Below, piece by piece: positions 43,531 to 52,397 of a DNA stretch of 64,000 nucleotides; position 1 is the stretch's first letter; the number at the start of each line of letters is the position of its first letter. The DNA is taken from the NCBI GenBank assembly GCA_030523645.1, contig JAUNIB010000003.1:1-64000 (forward strand), written 5' to 3'. Below the pieces are notes generated by a model. It did not search any database. It saw only the letters and a program-made list of their open reading frames with translations, and was not told the DNA's origin. This DNA comes from Selenomonadaceae bacterium. Its GTDB lineage: Bacteria; Bacillota; Negativicutes; Selenomonadales; Selenomonadaceae. The position numbers and the translations under genes were made by a program.

Positions 43531-44135
43531 CACAATACCCCTTTCGTGGACATGACACCCTGCACCCGCGGGTCAGCGGTGAGGGCAACGCGCAGAGCAT
43601 GACCAAGTCCCTTGAATATGGCCTCTACCTTGTGATGGGAATTAGTGCCGTAGAACAGCTTCACATGAAGGGTAAGGCCGGCATTCACGGCAAGAGCCCG
43701 GAGGAACTCCTCCGTCAGCTCTGTATCGTAATCGCCAATCATCGGAGTCATCGGACCGCCGGCATCATAAACCAGCAGCGGGCGGCCGGAAAAGTCGAGA
43801 GCTACAAGAGCCAGCGTCTCATCCATCGGCAGGAAGAAGCTGCCGTAGCGGGCAATACCTGCCTTATCTCCCACAGCCTCCTTGAGTACCTGGCCAAGAG
43901 TGATACCCACATCCTCTACGGTGTGATGGCCGTCCACATCCAAATCGCCTGCAGCCTTAATCTTCAAATCAAAGCAGCCGTGGCTCGCCAAAAGATTCAG
44001 CATGTGGTCAAAGAAACCGATACCGGTTTCAATTTCCGTCTGTCCGCTGCCGTCAATATTCAGTTCTACATTGACCTTTGTCTCTGCCGTGGCTCGGAAT
44101 GCCTTGCCGATTCTTGCCGTTTCTTCTTTTTTCAT
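43530..44135 (-). CDS. hisB: Imidazoleglycerol-phosphate dehydratase
   Basis: 201 residues from ATG 44135 (MKKEETARIG), placed by GAGGAGAGG upstream; a longer in-frame version would overlap hisC. Monofunctional form with metal-binding His-rich motifs: DHMLNLLASHGCFDL, DVDGHHTVEDVGI and YGTNSHHKVEAIFKGLG. It converts imidazole glycerol phosphate to imidazole acetol phosphate. Lies 2 bp after hisC. Confidence 0.97.
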   Translation of the reverse strand: MKKEETARIGKAFRATAETKVNVELNIDGSGQTEIETGIGFFDHMLNLLASHGCFDLKIKAAGDLDVDGHHTVEDVGITLGQVLKEAVGDKAGIARYGSFFLPMDETLALVALDFSGRPLLVYDAGGPMTPMIGDYDTELTEEFLRALAVNAGLTLHVKLFYGTNSHHKVEAIFKGLGHALRVALTADPRVQGVMSTKGVL

Positions 44136-44137
44136 AA

Positions 44138-45223
44138 TCAAACCTCTCCTCGTGCAAAGGTCTGTACTGCCAGCAGCCACTGGTCATTCTCAGCCGGGGT
44201 ACCCATGGAGAAGCGCAGGGTATTCTCCAGACGGGGGGCTGCCCCGAAGCTTCGTACTCCGATAGACAGCTCCGTCAGATACTCGTTCAGCTCCACGGCT
44301 CTGTCATATTTTACCAGCAGGAAGTTCGTAGCGGAGGGATATACTGTGAAGCCTTCCAGCTTCTCCAGTTCCATGGCCATCCTCTCCCGCTCGGTTATCA
44401 TCTGCTCAATGCGGGGACGATATTCATCCCGCATCTGCCATACCGTATCGGCTACAGTCAGAGTCAAGACATTCATGTAGTACGGCATCATCGTCTTGCC
44501 GGTCATAGTGGCAATGTCCTCTGCCGCCAGCATATAACCGGCCCGGCAGGAGGCCAGTCCGTAAGCCTTGGAGAAGGTACGGGCTACGATGATGTGAGGA
44601 TATTTCTTCATGAGAGGCACCGCGCTGTTTTTATAGCCGGCTGCCTCGGCAAATTCCATATATGCTTCGTCCATAAGAAGCGGGCAATTTATGCTTTTGG
44701 CTACCTTCTCCACATCCTCCAGCGAGAAAAGGCTGCCGGTGGGATTGTTTGGATTGCAGATTACTGCCAGCGATGCTCTGCTCTCTTTTACCGCCGCAAT
44801 AAATTTGTCCACATCCAGAGTGTAGTCCGGCTCCAAATCCACCGGTATCCCCTCTGCCTCAGCTGCCTTGGCGTAAATCTTGTACATGGAGAAAGAGGGC
44901 TGAGGATAAACTATTTTGTGTCCCTTGCCGCCGAAGGTGGCAAAGAGTTTTTCGATAATTTCGGAGGAGCCGTTGCCAAGGACAACATTCTCCTTCTTCA
45001 GGCCGTACTCGTCGGCAATAGCCTCACGAAGCATGTCGGCCTGCTCGTTGGGATAGCGGTTAAAGGCCACCCGGTCGAGGCGGGTCATTGCCCGCTCCTG
45101 AACAAGGGGCGGCGGATTCATACCGCACTCATTGGCATTTATTTTAATTCTCCAGTCCCGCTCTACCACATCGTAGCTGGGCATATCGGCGAGACCGGAA
45201 CGATACTTGTACTTCACTGGCAT
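44138..45223 (-). CDS. hisC: Histidinol-phosphate aminotransferase
   Basis: 361-residue PLP enzyme of fold type I. Start region IKINANECGMNPPPLV; FNRYPNEQADMLREAIA; substrate loop LAVICNPNNPTGSLF; the PLP Lys is in ARTFSKAYGLASCRAGY. The ATG immediately follows the hisD stop (TAAATG). Related paralogs can act on aromatic substrates, but the operon position supports histidine. Confidence 0.95.
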   Translation of the reverse strand: MPVKYKYRSGLADMPSYDVVERDWRIKINANECGMNPPPLVQERAMTRLDRVAFNRYPNEQADMLREAIADEYGLKKENVVLGNGSSEIIEKLFATFGGKGHKIVYPQPSFSMYKIYAKAAEAEGIPVDLEPDYTLDVDKFIAAVKESRASLAVICNPNNPTGSLFSLEDVEKVAKSINCPLLMDEAYMEFAEAAGYKNSAVPLMKKYPHIIVARTFSKAYGLASCRAGYMLAAEDIATMTGKTMMPYYMNVLTLTVADTVWQMRDEYRPRIEQMITERERMAMELEKLEGFTVYPSATNFLLVKYDRAVELNEYLTELSIGVRSFGAAPRLENTLRFSMGTPAENDQWLLAVQTFARGEV

Positions 45224-46567
45224 TTATTCCTTTCCACCACGGAGACGAATAGCATTGGCATGCGCCTGCAGGCCCTCGGCCTCGGCGAGACGGATAATGT
45301 CGGCAGAGGCTTCCACCAGTGCCGGCTGAGTGTAGCTGATGATGCTGGTACGCTTCATGAAGGTCTCAACATTCAGGCAGGAATAGTAGCGGGCGGTGCC
45401 GCCGGTGGGCAGTACATGGTCCGGGCCGGCAAGATAGTCACCCAGCGGCTCGGGGGAGTATGCACCCAGGAAAACAGCACCGGCATGGCGGACCTTCGGC
45501 AGGAGTGCGAAGGGCTGCTCAACCAGCAGCTCCATGTGCTCCGGTGCGGAGATATTGGCCAGCTCTACAGCCTGATCCATATCATCGGCAACAACGATGA
45601 GGCCGTTGCGGTCGAGGGATGCCTGAGTAATCTCCTTGCGGGGGAGGACAGCCAGCTGCTTCTCTGCTTCTGCTGCAACCTTCTCGGCAAGCTCCGCACA
45701 GTCGGTGATGACAATGCTGGAGGCCAGACGGTCATGCTCGGCCTGGCTGAGCATATCGGCAGCAGTGTAAGCCGGGTCTGCGGTCTTGTCAGCAACGATG
45801 AGAATCTCGCTGGGGCCGGCAAGCATATCGATATCGCAGTGGCCGTATACAGCCTTCTTAGCCAAGGTAACGAAAATGTTGCCGGGGCCGGTAATCTTAT
45901 CTACGCGGGGAATGGTCTCGGTACCGAAAGCAAGAGCTGCGATAGCCTGAGCACCGCCAATCTTATAAATCTTGGAAACGCCGCAGAGCTTAGCAGCTAC
46001 AAGAACATAGGGGTTAATCTTGCCTTCACGGGGCGGGCACATCATGATGATTTCGCCTACGCCGGCAACCTGTGCCGGGATAGCATTCATGACTACGGAG
46101 CTGGGATAAGCAGCCGTGCCGCCGGGTACATAGATACCGACACGGTCAAGAGGAATGACGGACTGACCGAGGATGGAGCCGTGTTCGCGATAAGTAATCC
46201 AGCTATTGGGTTTCTGCTCTTCGTGATAGCGACGGACATTGTCTACTGCCTTCTGCAGAGAAGCAACGACAGCCGGATCTGCCACAGCCTCAGCAGCGGC
46301 GAACTCCTCCTCGCTGACCATGAACTGGTCGGGAGTGAAGTCAGCCCGGTCAATCAGGCTGGTGTATTTCATGACAGCGGCATCGCCGTCCTTGCGGACA
46401 TCATTTACGATGAGCTCTGCTACCTCAGCAGCGGTCATATCACGGCCGAAGAGTTTTTTGTTGCCCTCGCGAATCTTCGGGTCAAGCTCTACCTCATCGA
46501 AAGCGGCCTTCTTCAAAAGTTTTTCTACGGCGGGAAGTCCCAGCTCTTTTACACTGACGATTTTCAT
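45224..46567 (-). CDS. hisD: Histidinol dehydrogenase
   Basis: 447 residues from ATG 46567 (MKIVSVKEL), with GGAAGGAAA upstream; earlier in-frame ATGs give an unlikely MMKRKEIN start. Zn- and NAD-dependent double oxidation of histidinol to histidine. Family motifs: [56 protein letters not shown], and the late SAPEHMELL with the metal-binding Glu/His. Separated from hisG by a family A repeat of about 150 bp. Confidence 0.97.
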   Translation of the reverse strand: MKIVSVKELGLPAVEKLLKKAAFDEVELDPKIREGNKKLFGRDMTAAEVAELIVNDVRKDGDAAVMKYTSLIDRADFTPDQFMVSEEEFAAAEAVADPAVVASLQKAVDNVRRYHEEQKPNSWITYREHGSILGQSVIPLDRVGIYVPGGTAAYPSSVVMNAIPAQVAGVGEIIMMCPPREGKINPYVLVAAKLCGVSKIYKIGGAQAIAALAFGTETIPRVDKITGPGNIFVTLAKKAVYGHCDIDMLAGPSEILIVADKTADPAYTAADMLSQAEHDRLASSIVITDCAELAEKVAAEAEKQLAVLPRKEITQASLDRNGLIVVADDMDQAVELANISAPEHMELLVEQPFALLPKVRHAGAVFLGAYSPEPLGDYLAGPDHVLPTGGTARYYSCLNVETFMKRTSIISYTQPALVEASADIIRLAEAEGLQAHANAIRLRGGKE

Positions 46568-46596
46568 ATTTATTTCCTTCCTTTTCATCATATTTT

Positions 46597-46757
46597 AGGC
46601 TCCCCTCTAGGGGAGCTGGCGCCGAAGGCGACTGAGGGGTAACATCAAAAGAAATTTTACTTATCTTTACCCCTCCGACCTCGCTGCACTCGGCCACCTC
46701 CCCTAAAGGGGAGGCTTTAGGGGGTAAGTTTGCTCGGCCCCCCCTAAAGGAGAGGCT
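46597..46757. repeat. Family A repeat between hisG and hisD
   Basis: AGGCTCCCCTCTAGGGGAGCTGGCGCCGAAGGCGACTGAGGGGT, about 35 bp, then TTACCCCTCCGACC...CCACCTCCCCTAAAGGGGAGGCTTT and an extra half-hairpin CCCCCCCTAAAGGAGAGGC. It sits inside the operon, so it must be read through for hisD expression. Confidence 0.78.
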
Positions 46758-46776
46758 TTGAAGTTGATTGATACAT

Positions 46777-47439
46777 TTACTTCCGGCGCTTTGCCAGCTC
46801 GGCCTTCATTGCTTCAGCCAGTCCATGAATGCGCTCAAACTTCAGCCGGAAGCTTACCCGGTTGGCAATGAGTCTTGCCGATGCATCCATGATATGAGCA
46901 ATCTCCACCAGATTGTTCTCGCGAAGAGTCGTACCGGTCTCCACAATATCGACAATGCTCTCGGAAAGACCTACGATGGGCCCAAGCTCGATGGAGCCGT
47001 TCATCTTGATGTACTCCATCTGCATACCGCAGCTGGTAAAGAATTTCTCCGCCAGATGCGGGAATTTGGTGGCAACGCGGGTATGAGCGTAGTCATGGAG
47101 ATTTTCCCGCCGCTCTGCCGCCGGTACCGCCATCATGAGATGGCAGCGGCCGAAGCCCAAATCCAGCAACTCGTATACATCCTGCCCCGATTCCTCCAGC
47201 ACATCCTTGCCGATAACTCCGATATCCGCCGCGCCGTACTCTACATAGGTAGGCACATCGGCGGTCTTGGCGATGATAAACTTTACTTTCTTTTCTTCGT
47301 TGGTTATGACCAGCTTGCGGGAGTCCTCCTCCAGCCCCTCTGCCTCAATGCCGACAGCCTCAAAAAGACTGCGGGAGAGGCCAAAGAGCTTGCCCTTGGG
47401 CAGCGCAACTGTCAGCCAATCATTATCCCGGATGACCAT
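46777..47439 (-). CDS. hisG: ATP phosphoribosyltransferase, short form
   Basis: 220 residues; the short form without the C-terminal regulatory domain, which needs HisZ (49264-50448). First and feedback-controlled step of histidine synthesis. TVALPKGKLFGLSRSLFEAVG at the N-terminus; VEYGAADIGVIGKDVLEE and the PRPP loop at DIVETGTTLRENNL are present. It has its own promoter (47498-47526) and a palindrome over the start of transcription. The gene for its partner HisZ is 2 kb away, behind an opposite-strand dehydrogenase gene. Confidence 0.96.
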   Translation of the reverse strand: MVIRDNDWLTVALPKGKLFGLSRSLFEAVGIEAEGLEEDSRKLVITNEEKKVKFIIAKTADVPTYVEYGAADIGVIGKDVLEESGQDVYELLDLGFGRCHLMMAVPAAERRENLHDYAHTRVATKFPHLAEKFFTSCGMQMEYIKMNGSIELGPIVGLSESIVDIVETGTTLRENNLVEIAHIMDASARLIANRVSFRLKFERIHGLAEAMKAELAKRRK

Positions 47440-47473
47440 ATAAAAATCCCTTTCCGAAAATTTTATTCTTTAT

Positions 47474-47493
47474 CTCGTTAAATTATTAACGAG
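47474..47493. promoter_or_regulatory. Palindrome over the hisG transcription start
   Basis: CTCGTTAA-ATTA-TTAACGAG is a perfect 8-bp inverted repeat located 4-25 bp after the -10 box. The position fits a repressor operator; a leader hairpin is also possible. YerC (50.5 kb), a TrpR-type regulator in the same gene neighbourhood, is one candidate binder. Confidence 0.55.
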
Positions 47494-47497
47494 TCAT

Positions 47498-47526
47498 ATA
47501 ATAACACTCTTGTCTGTCTCCGTCAA
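47498..47526 (-). promoter_or_regulatory. hisG promoter
   Basis: TTGACG (47521-47526) and TATTAT (47498-47503) spaced 17 bp on the minus strand, about 60 bp before the hisG ATG. Confidence 0.72.
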
Positions 47527-47701
47527 GATATTATACTGCTATTTCTGTACGGTGACATCATAAATTGCCTCGCTTTTTTTATTCGGCGGCGTTATAATGC
47601 AGCTAAAATACATTTTGCCCTCCGGTCTTTCAGCGGAGACTGAGGCATCGTTTTTTCAACAATAAGAGAATTGATTCTGTATTAATAAAGGAGGAATCCT
47701 T

Positions 47702-48658
47702 ATGGTAAAAATTCTGACCTTCACAAAGCTGGGCAGCAAGCTCGAACAGAAAATCAAAGACGCTCGCCCCGATGCGGAGCTGATTACCGTCAAAGAATCG
47801 GAGGCCGATCCTATCATCCCCGAGGCAGATATCCTCGTAGGCTTCGGCGGTATGCTGAACTGGGCTCACATTCTCCCGCTGGCTAAAAATTGCCGCTGGG
47901 TTCACACCCTCTCGGCGGGAGTCGACCGCCTCACTGCGGAGCCGGACTTCGTGGCCGGTGACACAATCCTCACCAACTCCAAAGGCATTCACGGCATTCC
48001 CATGGGCGAACATTGCCTCGGCGTTATCCTCGGCTTCACCCGCAAGCTCTTCCGCACCTACGACAATCAGAAGGAGCATCGCTGGGAAACCGGCATAAAA
48101 GGTCTTGATGAAATCGCCGGCAAGACCGCTGTAATCGTCGGTCTCGGCGCTGTCGGCGTCGGTATCGCCGCCAAGCTTAAAGCGATGGATATGCAGGTAA
48201 TCGGCGTAAAGCAGAACGTCACCGACCTGCCGGGTATTGATAAGGTATACGGCACTGCCGACCTCGACGAAGCTCTGGCTCAGGGCGATGTTGTAATCGT
48301 GACCCTGCCTGTAACTCCGGAGACCCGGGATCTCTTCAATCTTGAACGGTTCAAAAAAATGAAGAGCAGCGCCATATTCATCAATGTTTCCCGAGGAGAA
48401 ACCGTCGTGGACGACGACCTTGCCGCTGCCTTGAAGGAGGGCATTATCGCCGGAGCCTCGCTCGATGTATTCCGCACCGAGCCTCTGCCTCAGGACAATC
48501 CGCTCTGGGACGCTCCGAATCTCATTGTCACGCCCCATGACGCGGCTATGTCGCCGATGTATCTCACCAGAACTATAAACATCTTCTGTGAAAATCTTAA
48601 GGTTTTCCCGGATGCCGCAAAAATGCAGAATGTAGTGGACAAGGTGCGAGGCTACTAA
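47702..48658 (+). CDS. D-2-hydroxyacid dehydrogenase
   Basis: 318-residue NAD(P)-dependent dehydrogenase. The Rossmann loop is VGLGAVGVGIAAKL; the catalytic Arg is in FINVSRGETVVDDDL, the Glu in RTEPLPQDNPLW and the His in VTPHDAAMSPMYL. The N-terminal section (GGMLNWAHILPLAKNCRWVHTLSAGVDRL) is of the 2-HADH type. Substrate (lactate, glyoxylate or phosphoglycerate-like) is undetermined. AAAGGAGGAATCC precedes the ATG. It is the only plus-strand gene inside the his region, and its last 4 bp overlap the end of the HD-domain gene. Confidence 0.9.
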   Translation: MVKILTFTKLGSKLEQKIKDARPDAELITVKESEADPIIPEADILVGFGGMLNWAHILPLAKNCRWVHTLSAGVDRLTAEPDFVAGDTILTNSKGIHGIPMGEHCLGVILGFTRKLFRTYDNQKEHRWETGIKGLDEIAGKTAVIVGLGAVGVGIAAKLKAMDMQVIGVKQNVTDLPGIDKVYGTADLDEALAQGDVVIVTLPVTPETRDLFNLERFKKMKSSAIFINVSRGETVVDDDLAAALKEGIIAGASLDVFRTEPLPQDNPLWDAPNLIVTPHDAAMSPMYLTRTINIFCENLKVFPDAAKMQNVVDKVRGY

Positions 48659-49260
48659 TTCTGCCGATCAGCCTCTATAAGCAGCTTCAGCAGCCGGTCG
48701 TCACCGGCTGTCCTGTCCCGATGGTGACGGACAAGCCCGATGATCCTCTCCTGAGCTTCATTGGGCTGCCGACCGTTCCCGCTGTACAGATCCCGAAGGA
48801 GCTCCGCTCCGATTTCGGGATGACAGTAGTAATGATAAAGCAGGTCTGCACTGTAACCGCCGGCAGAGATTTCTTCAGAAGCTCCCGGGCGCCCTTGGGC
48901 GTCCGGTTTTTTATTGTCCTCTATGAGCTGCGGCGGAGAAGTACTGCCGAGAGTCAGCAGTACCGCCAGCGACTTTGCCAGTGAGCTGCCGAACTCCCCC
49001 CGGCCTATGTCGTGGAGCAGTGCCGCCTTCTGCAGTATGATACGCTCCTCCGCCGACAGTCTCCCAGGCATATTATTCTGCAGCCGCTCAGCCGTCTTTG
49101 CCACATTCAGCGAGTGGGCCCGGTCAGGTGCCTTCTGCTTCTTCCAAAGCTTCTGCTCTCCCTCGCTGAGATACCGGTCTATCCAGTCATCTCCATCCAC
49201 ACCGAATATCTCGGCCTGTACGGCAGAGATGTACTGACCGACTCTGTGAAAAAGGCCCAT
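48655..49260 (-). CDS. HD-domain phosphohydrolase-like protein
   Basis: 201 residues. HD residues are seen in DRAHSLNVAKTAERL, ALLHDIGRGEFGSS (the HD pair), YHYYCHPEIGAELLRDL and GLVRHHRD. It resembles small HDc-type hydrolases acting on nucleotides or metal-bound phosphoesters. N-terminal 25 residues resemble no known domain. It lies 3 bp downstream of hisZ and so is likely cotranscribed with yerC-hisZ; substrate unknown. Confidence 0.85.
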   Translation of the reverse strand: MGLFHRVGQYISAVQAEIFGVDGDDWIDRYLSEGEQKLWKKQKAPDRAHSLNVAKTAERLQNNMPGRLSAEERIILQKAALLHDIGRGEFGSSLAKSLAVLLTLGSTSPPQLIEDNKKPDAQGRPGASEEISAGGYSADLLYHYYCHPEIGAELLRDLYSGNGRQPNEAQERIIGLVRHHRDRTAGDDRLLKLLIEADRQN

Positions 49261-49263
49261 TTC

Positions 49264-50448
49264 TTATCCTATGTATATCAGTTCCGAGGCCAGCTGAGCC
49301 TTTGCCTCGGCCTCGGCTTCAGCCTGAGACTCGCTGCAGAGAGCAGTGAGGACGGTCTTGCCGGCAGCTCTCAGCTCCATGGCCTTGCGGATAGCTTCGG
49401 AATTCTTTCCCGGGCCGTAGCTTACATAGACATCCCGAGTCACCCTGACAGCTCCCTGACCCTGACGCTCCTTGGCCAGCATGAGACGGTCAATGCCCAG
49501 AGCAAAGCCGGTAGCCGGGCAGGGACGGCCAAAGTCTGAAAGCAGGTTGTCATAGCGGCCGCCGCCTGCCAGCGGGAAGCCAAGACCCGGAGCATAAGCC
49601 TCGAAAACCATGCCTGTATAGTAGCCGAAGTCACGGATAACGCCAAGGTCAAAGACCACTCTGTCCGCTACGCCGTAATCCTCCAGCAGTGCGTATATGC
49701 TCTTGAGATTGCTGATGGCAGCCTGTGCGTCTTCGCTGCCGGTAAGAGCCTCAGCCTTAGCCAGCAGCTCAGGACCGCCGTGAAGCACCGGCAGCTCCAT
49801 GACTATTTCGGCTGCTGTCTCGGTGAGATTCAGGTCGCGGGCAATCTGCTCCAGACCAACAAGGTCATGCTTCTCCATGGCCTTCTCCACCTGACGGCGG
49901 CCTTCGTCATCAAGGCCGATTTCCCGAAGGACTGCTCTTATATAATTTACCTGACCGAGGCAGATGGTGAAATCATCCAGCCCGGCAGCCACGATGGTCT
50001 TTGCCGCCAGGGCGATGACCTCAGCATCGGCTGCCGCATTGTCGGAGCCCATCAGCTCCACGCCTGCCTGAAAGAACTCGCACTGTCGGCCGGCCTGTGC
50101 CTGCTCATAGCGATAGACACCACTGATATAGGACAGGCGCTGGGGAAGATTTTCATCCTTCAGGCGGCTGGCCACCAGACGGGCAATAGGGGTCGTCATC
50201 TCGTGACGAAGAGCCAGTGTCCGGTTATCCTTGTCAAAGAGCTTGAACATGTGTGGTTCCAGTGCCGCACCGGAGCCCATAGTCAGATTGTCCAGATATT
50301 CGATAGTAGGGGTGACTACCTCATCGTAGCCCCAGGCGGCGAAGGAGGCTGCTACAGCCGACTCCACCCGTCGTTTGTCTGCAGCCTCCGCCGGCAGGAA
50401 ATCACGAGTGCCGTAAGGAATTTTCAAAGCTGCTTCTTGGTTATTCAT
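49264..50448 (-). CDS. hisZ: ATP phosphoribosyltransferase regulatory subunit HisZ
   Basis: 394-residue paralog of histidyl-tRNA synthetase that pairs with the short HisG and transmits histidine feedback. It keeps the class II core (KIPYGTRDFLPAEAADKR; MFKLFDKDNRTLALRHEMTTPIARLVASRL; YRYEQAQAGRQCEFFQAGVELMG), but the catalytic region is modified and the final anticodon-binding part is reduced (SYGPGKNSEAIRKAMELRAAGKTVL). I use ATG 50448, with AAGGTG 7 nt upstream. That it is HisZ and not HisS rests on the operon and the divergence of the C-terminus. Confidence 0.9.
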   Translation of the reverse strand: MNNQEAALKIPYGTRDFLPAEAADKRRVESAVAASFAAWGYDEVVTPTIEYLDNLTMGSGAALEPHMFKLFDKDNRTLALRHEMTTPIARLVASRLKDENLPQRLSYISGVYRYEQAQAGRQCEFFQAGVELMGSDNAAADAEVIALAAKTIVAAGLDDFTICLGQVNYIRAVLREIGLDDEGRRQVEKAMEKHDLVGLEQIARDLNLTETAAEIVMELPVLHGGPELLAKAEALTGSEDAQAAISNLKSIYALLEDYGVADRVVFDLGVIRDFGYYTGMVFEAYAPGLGFPLAGGGRYDNLLSDFGRPCPATGFALGIDRLMLAKERQGQGAVRVTRDVYVSYGPGKNSEAIRKAMELRAAGKTVLTALCSESQAEAEAEAKAQLASELIYIG

Positions 50449-50463
50449 TTTCATTCACCTTAA

Positions 50464-50760
50464 TTATTTCTTTTTCTTCATTCGTTCAAGGACCAGCTGA
50501 TAGCCATCGGCGCCGTAGTTCAGACAGCGCTTCACCCTGCTGATGGTGGCTGTGCTTGCGCCGGTAGTCTCTACGATGGACTCATAGGTGCAGCCCTCGC
50601 TGAGCATTCTGGCTACCTCCATGCGCTGAGACAGAGCCTTCAGCTCACCGATGGTGCAGATGTCCTCAAAAAATTGATAGGCCTCTTCCACGGTTTTCAG
50701 TGAAAGAACGGCCTGACAAAGACGATCATTCTGTTCATCCCGCAATTTGGGGTTTACCAT
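50464..50760 (-). CDS. yerC: TrpR-like repressor YerC/YecD
   Basis: 98 residues of the TrpR superfamily: AVLSLKTVEEAYQFFEDICTIGELKALSQRMEVARML followed by an HTH (CTYESIVETTGASTATISRVKRCLNYG). In Bacillus YerC is linked to histidine gene control from general knowledge, and here it sits 9 bp upstream of hisZ, supporting that link. Its own promoter (50829-50857) is followed by an inverted repeat (50793-50814) that may be autoregulatory. Confidence 0.92.
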   Translation of the reverse strand: MVNPKLRDEQNDRLCQAVLSLKTVEEAYQFFEDICTIGELKALSQRMEVARMLSEGCTYESIVETTGASTATISRVKRCLNYGADGYQLVLERMKKKK

Positions 50761-50792
50761 TTTCCTTTCCCCCGTTCTTCATCTCGGATTTA

Positions 50793-50857
50793 CAAACTTT
50801 ACTTCTTTAGTTTGCGAAAATTGAGATAAGTATAACGCAGTTTTTCAAAAAATGCAA
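50793..50857 (-). promoter_or_regulatory. yerC-hisZ promoter with downstream inverted repeat
   Basis: TTGCAT (50852-50857) and TATACT (50829-50834) are spaced 17 bp. CAAACT...AGTTTG arms (50793-50814) lie about 15 bp after the -10 box. The repeat could be an operator or a leader hairpin. Confidence 0.62.
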
Positions 50858-50984
50858 CAATACCCAGCCGTCCATGTTACAGTCTTTATATTATTTGACA
50901 CATCCGTTTAATATCGTCTGACGAAAACATTTTCTCAAAAAAAATACCGCCGGTTCTCAATCAACCGACGGTGCATGTTTCCGA

Positions 50985-51341
50985 TTAAGACCGCAGAGCC
51001 TTCTCCATCTCCCAGAGAGCCTGCGCCACGGTAGTCTCCTCCAGATAGGGCATATCCTCCACATACTGGGCAATATCCAGCAGCTTCTGTCCCGGGCCGC
51101 CTTCGCTGTCCACGCTGACGATGAAGCTGCCAATCTCATCCGCTTCATCAAGAGCTGCCGTAGCCAAAGCCGCCATCCCTTCCCGATCGTAGTACCATTC
51201 CAGAATCGGGTAGACACCGCCGTATTTTATCTGCTTCTCCCGCATCACCTGAATGCGGCTGGTCATGGTGAGCTGCCGCAGACGCACTGCCTCTCTCAGC
51301 TCCTGTACCATTTCCTCGTACTGATATTCATTCTGCTGCAT
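50985..51341 (-). CDS. Hypothetical protein (118 aa)
   Basis: 118 residues from ATG 51341 with AAAGGACAG before it; all soluble and acidic. Helical N-terminus (EEMVQELREAVRLRQLTMTSR), middle GGVYPILEWYYDREGMAALATAALDEADEIG, and C-terminal DIAQYVEDMPYLEETTVAQALWEME. No family recognised. It lies alone between yerC and lexA. Consistent codon use and a good start argue that it is real. Confidence 0.6.
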   Translation of the reverse strand: MQQNEYQYEEMVQELREAVRLRQLTMTSRIQVMREKQIKYGGVYPILEWYYDREGMAALATAALDEADEIGSFIVSVDSEGGPGQKLLDIAQYVEDMPYLEETTVAQALWEMEKALRS

Positions 51342-51486
51342 AGTGAGCTGTCCTTTCACACATAAGAGCTATTGATATTTTACACAGTGCCGGAGGAAAT
51401 TGCAATTCTTATCCTCCGCACCCGGTGCAATGCGGCAGAAAATTATCAAAACCGAAAAATTATTTTATAAGCTGCAGTAAAGGGTA

Positions 51487-51515
51487 TTCCAATTCTGAAA
51501 TTAATGTGCTAAAAT
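51487..51515 (+). promoter_or_regulatory. lexA promoter
   Basis: TTCCAA (51487-51492) and TAAAAT (51510-51515) spaced 17 bp, with TGC before the -10 box (extended -10). I saw no CGAAC-N4-GTTCG-type LexA box in the 190 bp upstream of lexA, so self-control through that motif is unsupported. Confidence 0.5.
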
Positions 51516-51549
51516 AAAGCAAACAAAAATTTTATAGAGAGGTGTTAAA

Positions 51550-52173
51550 ATGCCAAGAAGAAAAAATCAGACTGCCGGTCAGCGTCAGGATGCTATATAC
51601 AAATTTCTTGAGGAGTTCGCCGCCGACCACGGATACCCGCCGTCTGTACGAGAAATCGGTGATGCAATCGGTCTGAAATCCAGCTCTACCGTACATGCAT
51701 ACCTTCGTATGCTGGAGCGCCGCGGACTCATTCATCGCGACCCCACGAAGCCGAGAGCTATCGACCTTTTGGACAAGAAGCCCTGGTCCCGCTCCGTCCC
51801 TGTTCCTCTCGTTGGCACCGTAGCCGCCGGAGTTCCCATTCTGGCAGAGGAAAACATAGAGGATACCTATACTTTCCCGGAGAGCCTCGTCGGCAGCAAC
51901 GGGAATCAGATTTTCATGCTCAGAGTTCAGGGCGACAGCATGATTAAAATCGGTATGCTGGACGGAGACTATGTACTTGTCCAGCAGCAGGACACCATCC
52001 GCAACGGCGACATCGGTGTTGCCCTTGTAAATGAAGAGTCCGCTACCGTAAAGCGCATCTACAAGGAAAAGAACGGCTGGCGTCTCCAGCCGGAGAATGA
52101 TGATATGGAACCCTTCTTCGAGAAGCAGGTTCGCATCCTCGGCAAGGTCGTCGGCGTGTATCGCTGTATGTAA
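51550..52173 (+). CDS. lexA: LexA repressor
   Basis: 207-residue SOS repressor. Winged-helix domain (about 8-75): RQDAIYKFLEEFAADHGYPPSVREIGDAIGLKSSSTVHAYLRML. Cleavage site Ala-Gly in GTVAAGVPILAEENIED (about 95). Catalytic Ser in RVQGDSMIKIGMLDGDYVLV and Lys in NEESATVKRIYKEKNG. Length is normal. Monocistronic, closed by the shared-type terminator 17 bp downstream. Confidence 0.97.
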   Translation: MPRRKNQTAGQRQDAIYKFLEEFAADHGYPPSVREIGDAIGLKSSSTVHAYLRMLERRGLIHRDPTKPRAIDLLDKKPWSRSVPVPLVGTVAAGVPILAEENIEDTYTFPESLVGSNGNQIFMLRVQGDSMIKIGMLDGDYVLVQQQDTIRNGDIGVALVNEESATVKRIYKEKNGWRLQPENDDMEPFFEKQVRILGKVVGVYRCM

Positions 52174-52190
52174 CTTGAAATTTTATAAAA

Positions 52191-52236
52191 GGAGTTGTGC
52201 AAAAATGATACTCATTTTTCACAGCTCCTTTTTTCT
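52191..52236 (+). terminator. lexA terminator (shared hairpin)
   Basis: GGAGTTGTGCAAAAATGA / CTCATTTTTCACAGCTCC followed by TTTTTTC. The stem differs from the other three copies by compensating changes (GGAG/CTCC), which supports selection for the fold. Confidence 0.88.
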
Positions 52237-52237
52237 T

Positions 52238-52335
52238 TAACCTCACCCACCGGCTTCGCCGGTCCCCCCTCCCCAGAGGAGAGGGTATACCTTCTCCTCT
52301 GGAGAAGGTGGCGCCGAAGGCGACGGATGAGGTTG
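52238..52335. repeat. Family A repeat, CCTCATCCGTCGCC variant
   Basis: CCTCACCCACCGGCTTCGCCGG...CCCTCCCCAGAGGAGAGGG and GGAGAAGGTGGCGCCGAAGGCGACGGATGAGG, two arms back-to-back. Same variant as at 39950-40047, in the opposite orientation. Confidence 0.75.
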
Positions 52336-52397
52336 TCCTTTCGCCAAACATTATCTACACCAGTATATTCCCACAAAATCTCAGGAAAGGATAAGCC

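Noticed and set aside
51360-51549. LexA box upstream of lexA
   Set aside because: No palindrome of the Firmicute CGAAC-N4-GTTCG type is present.
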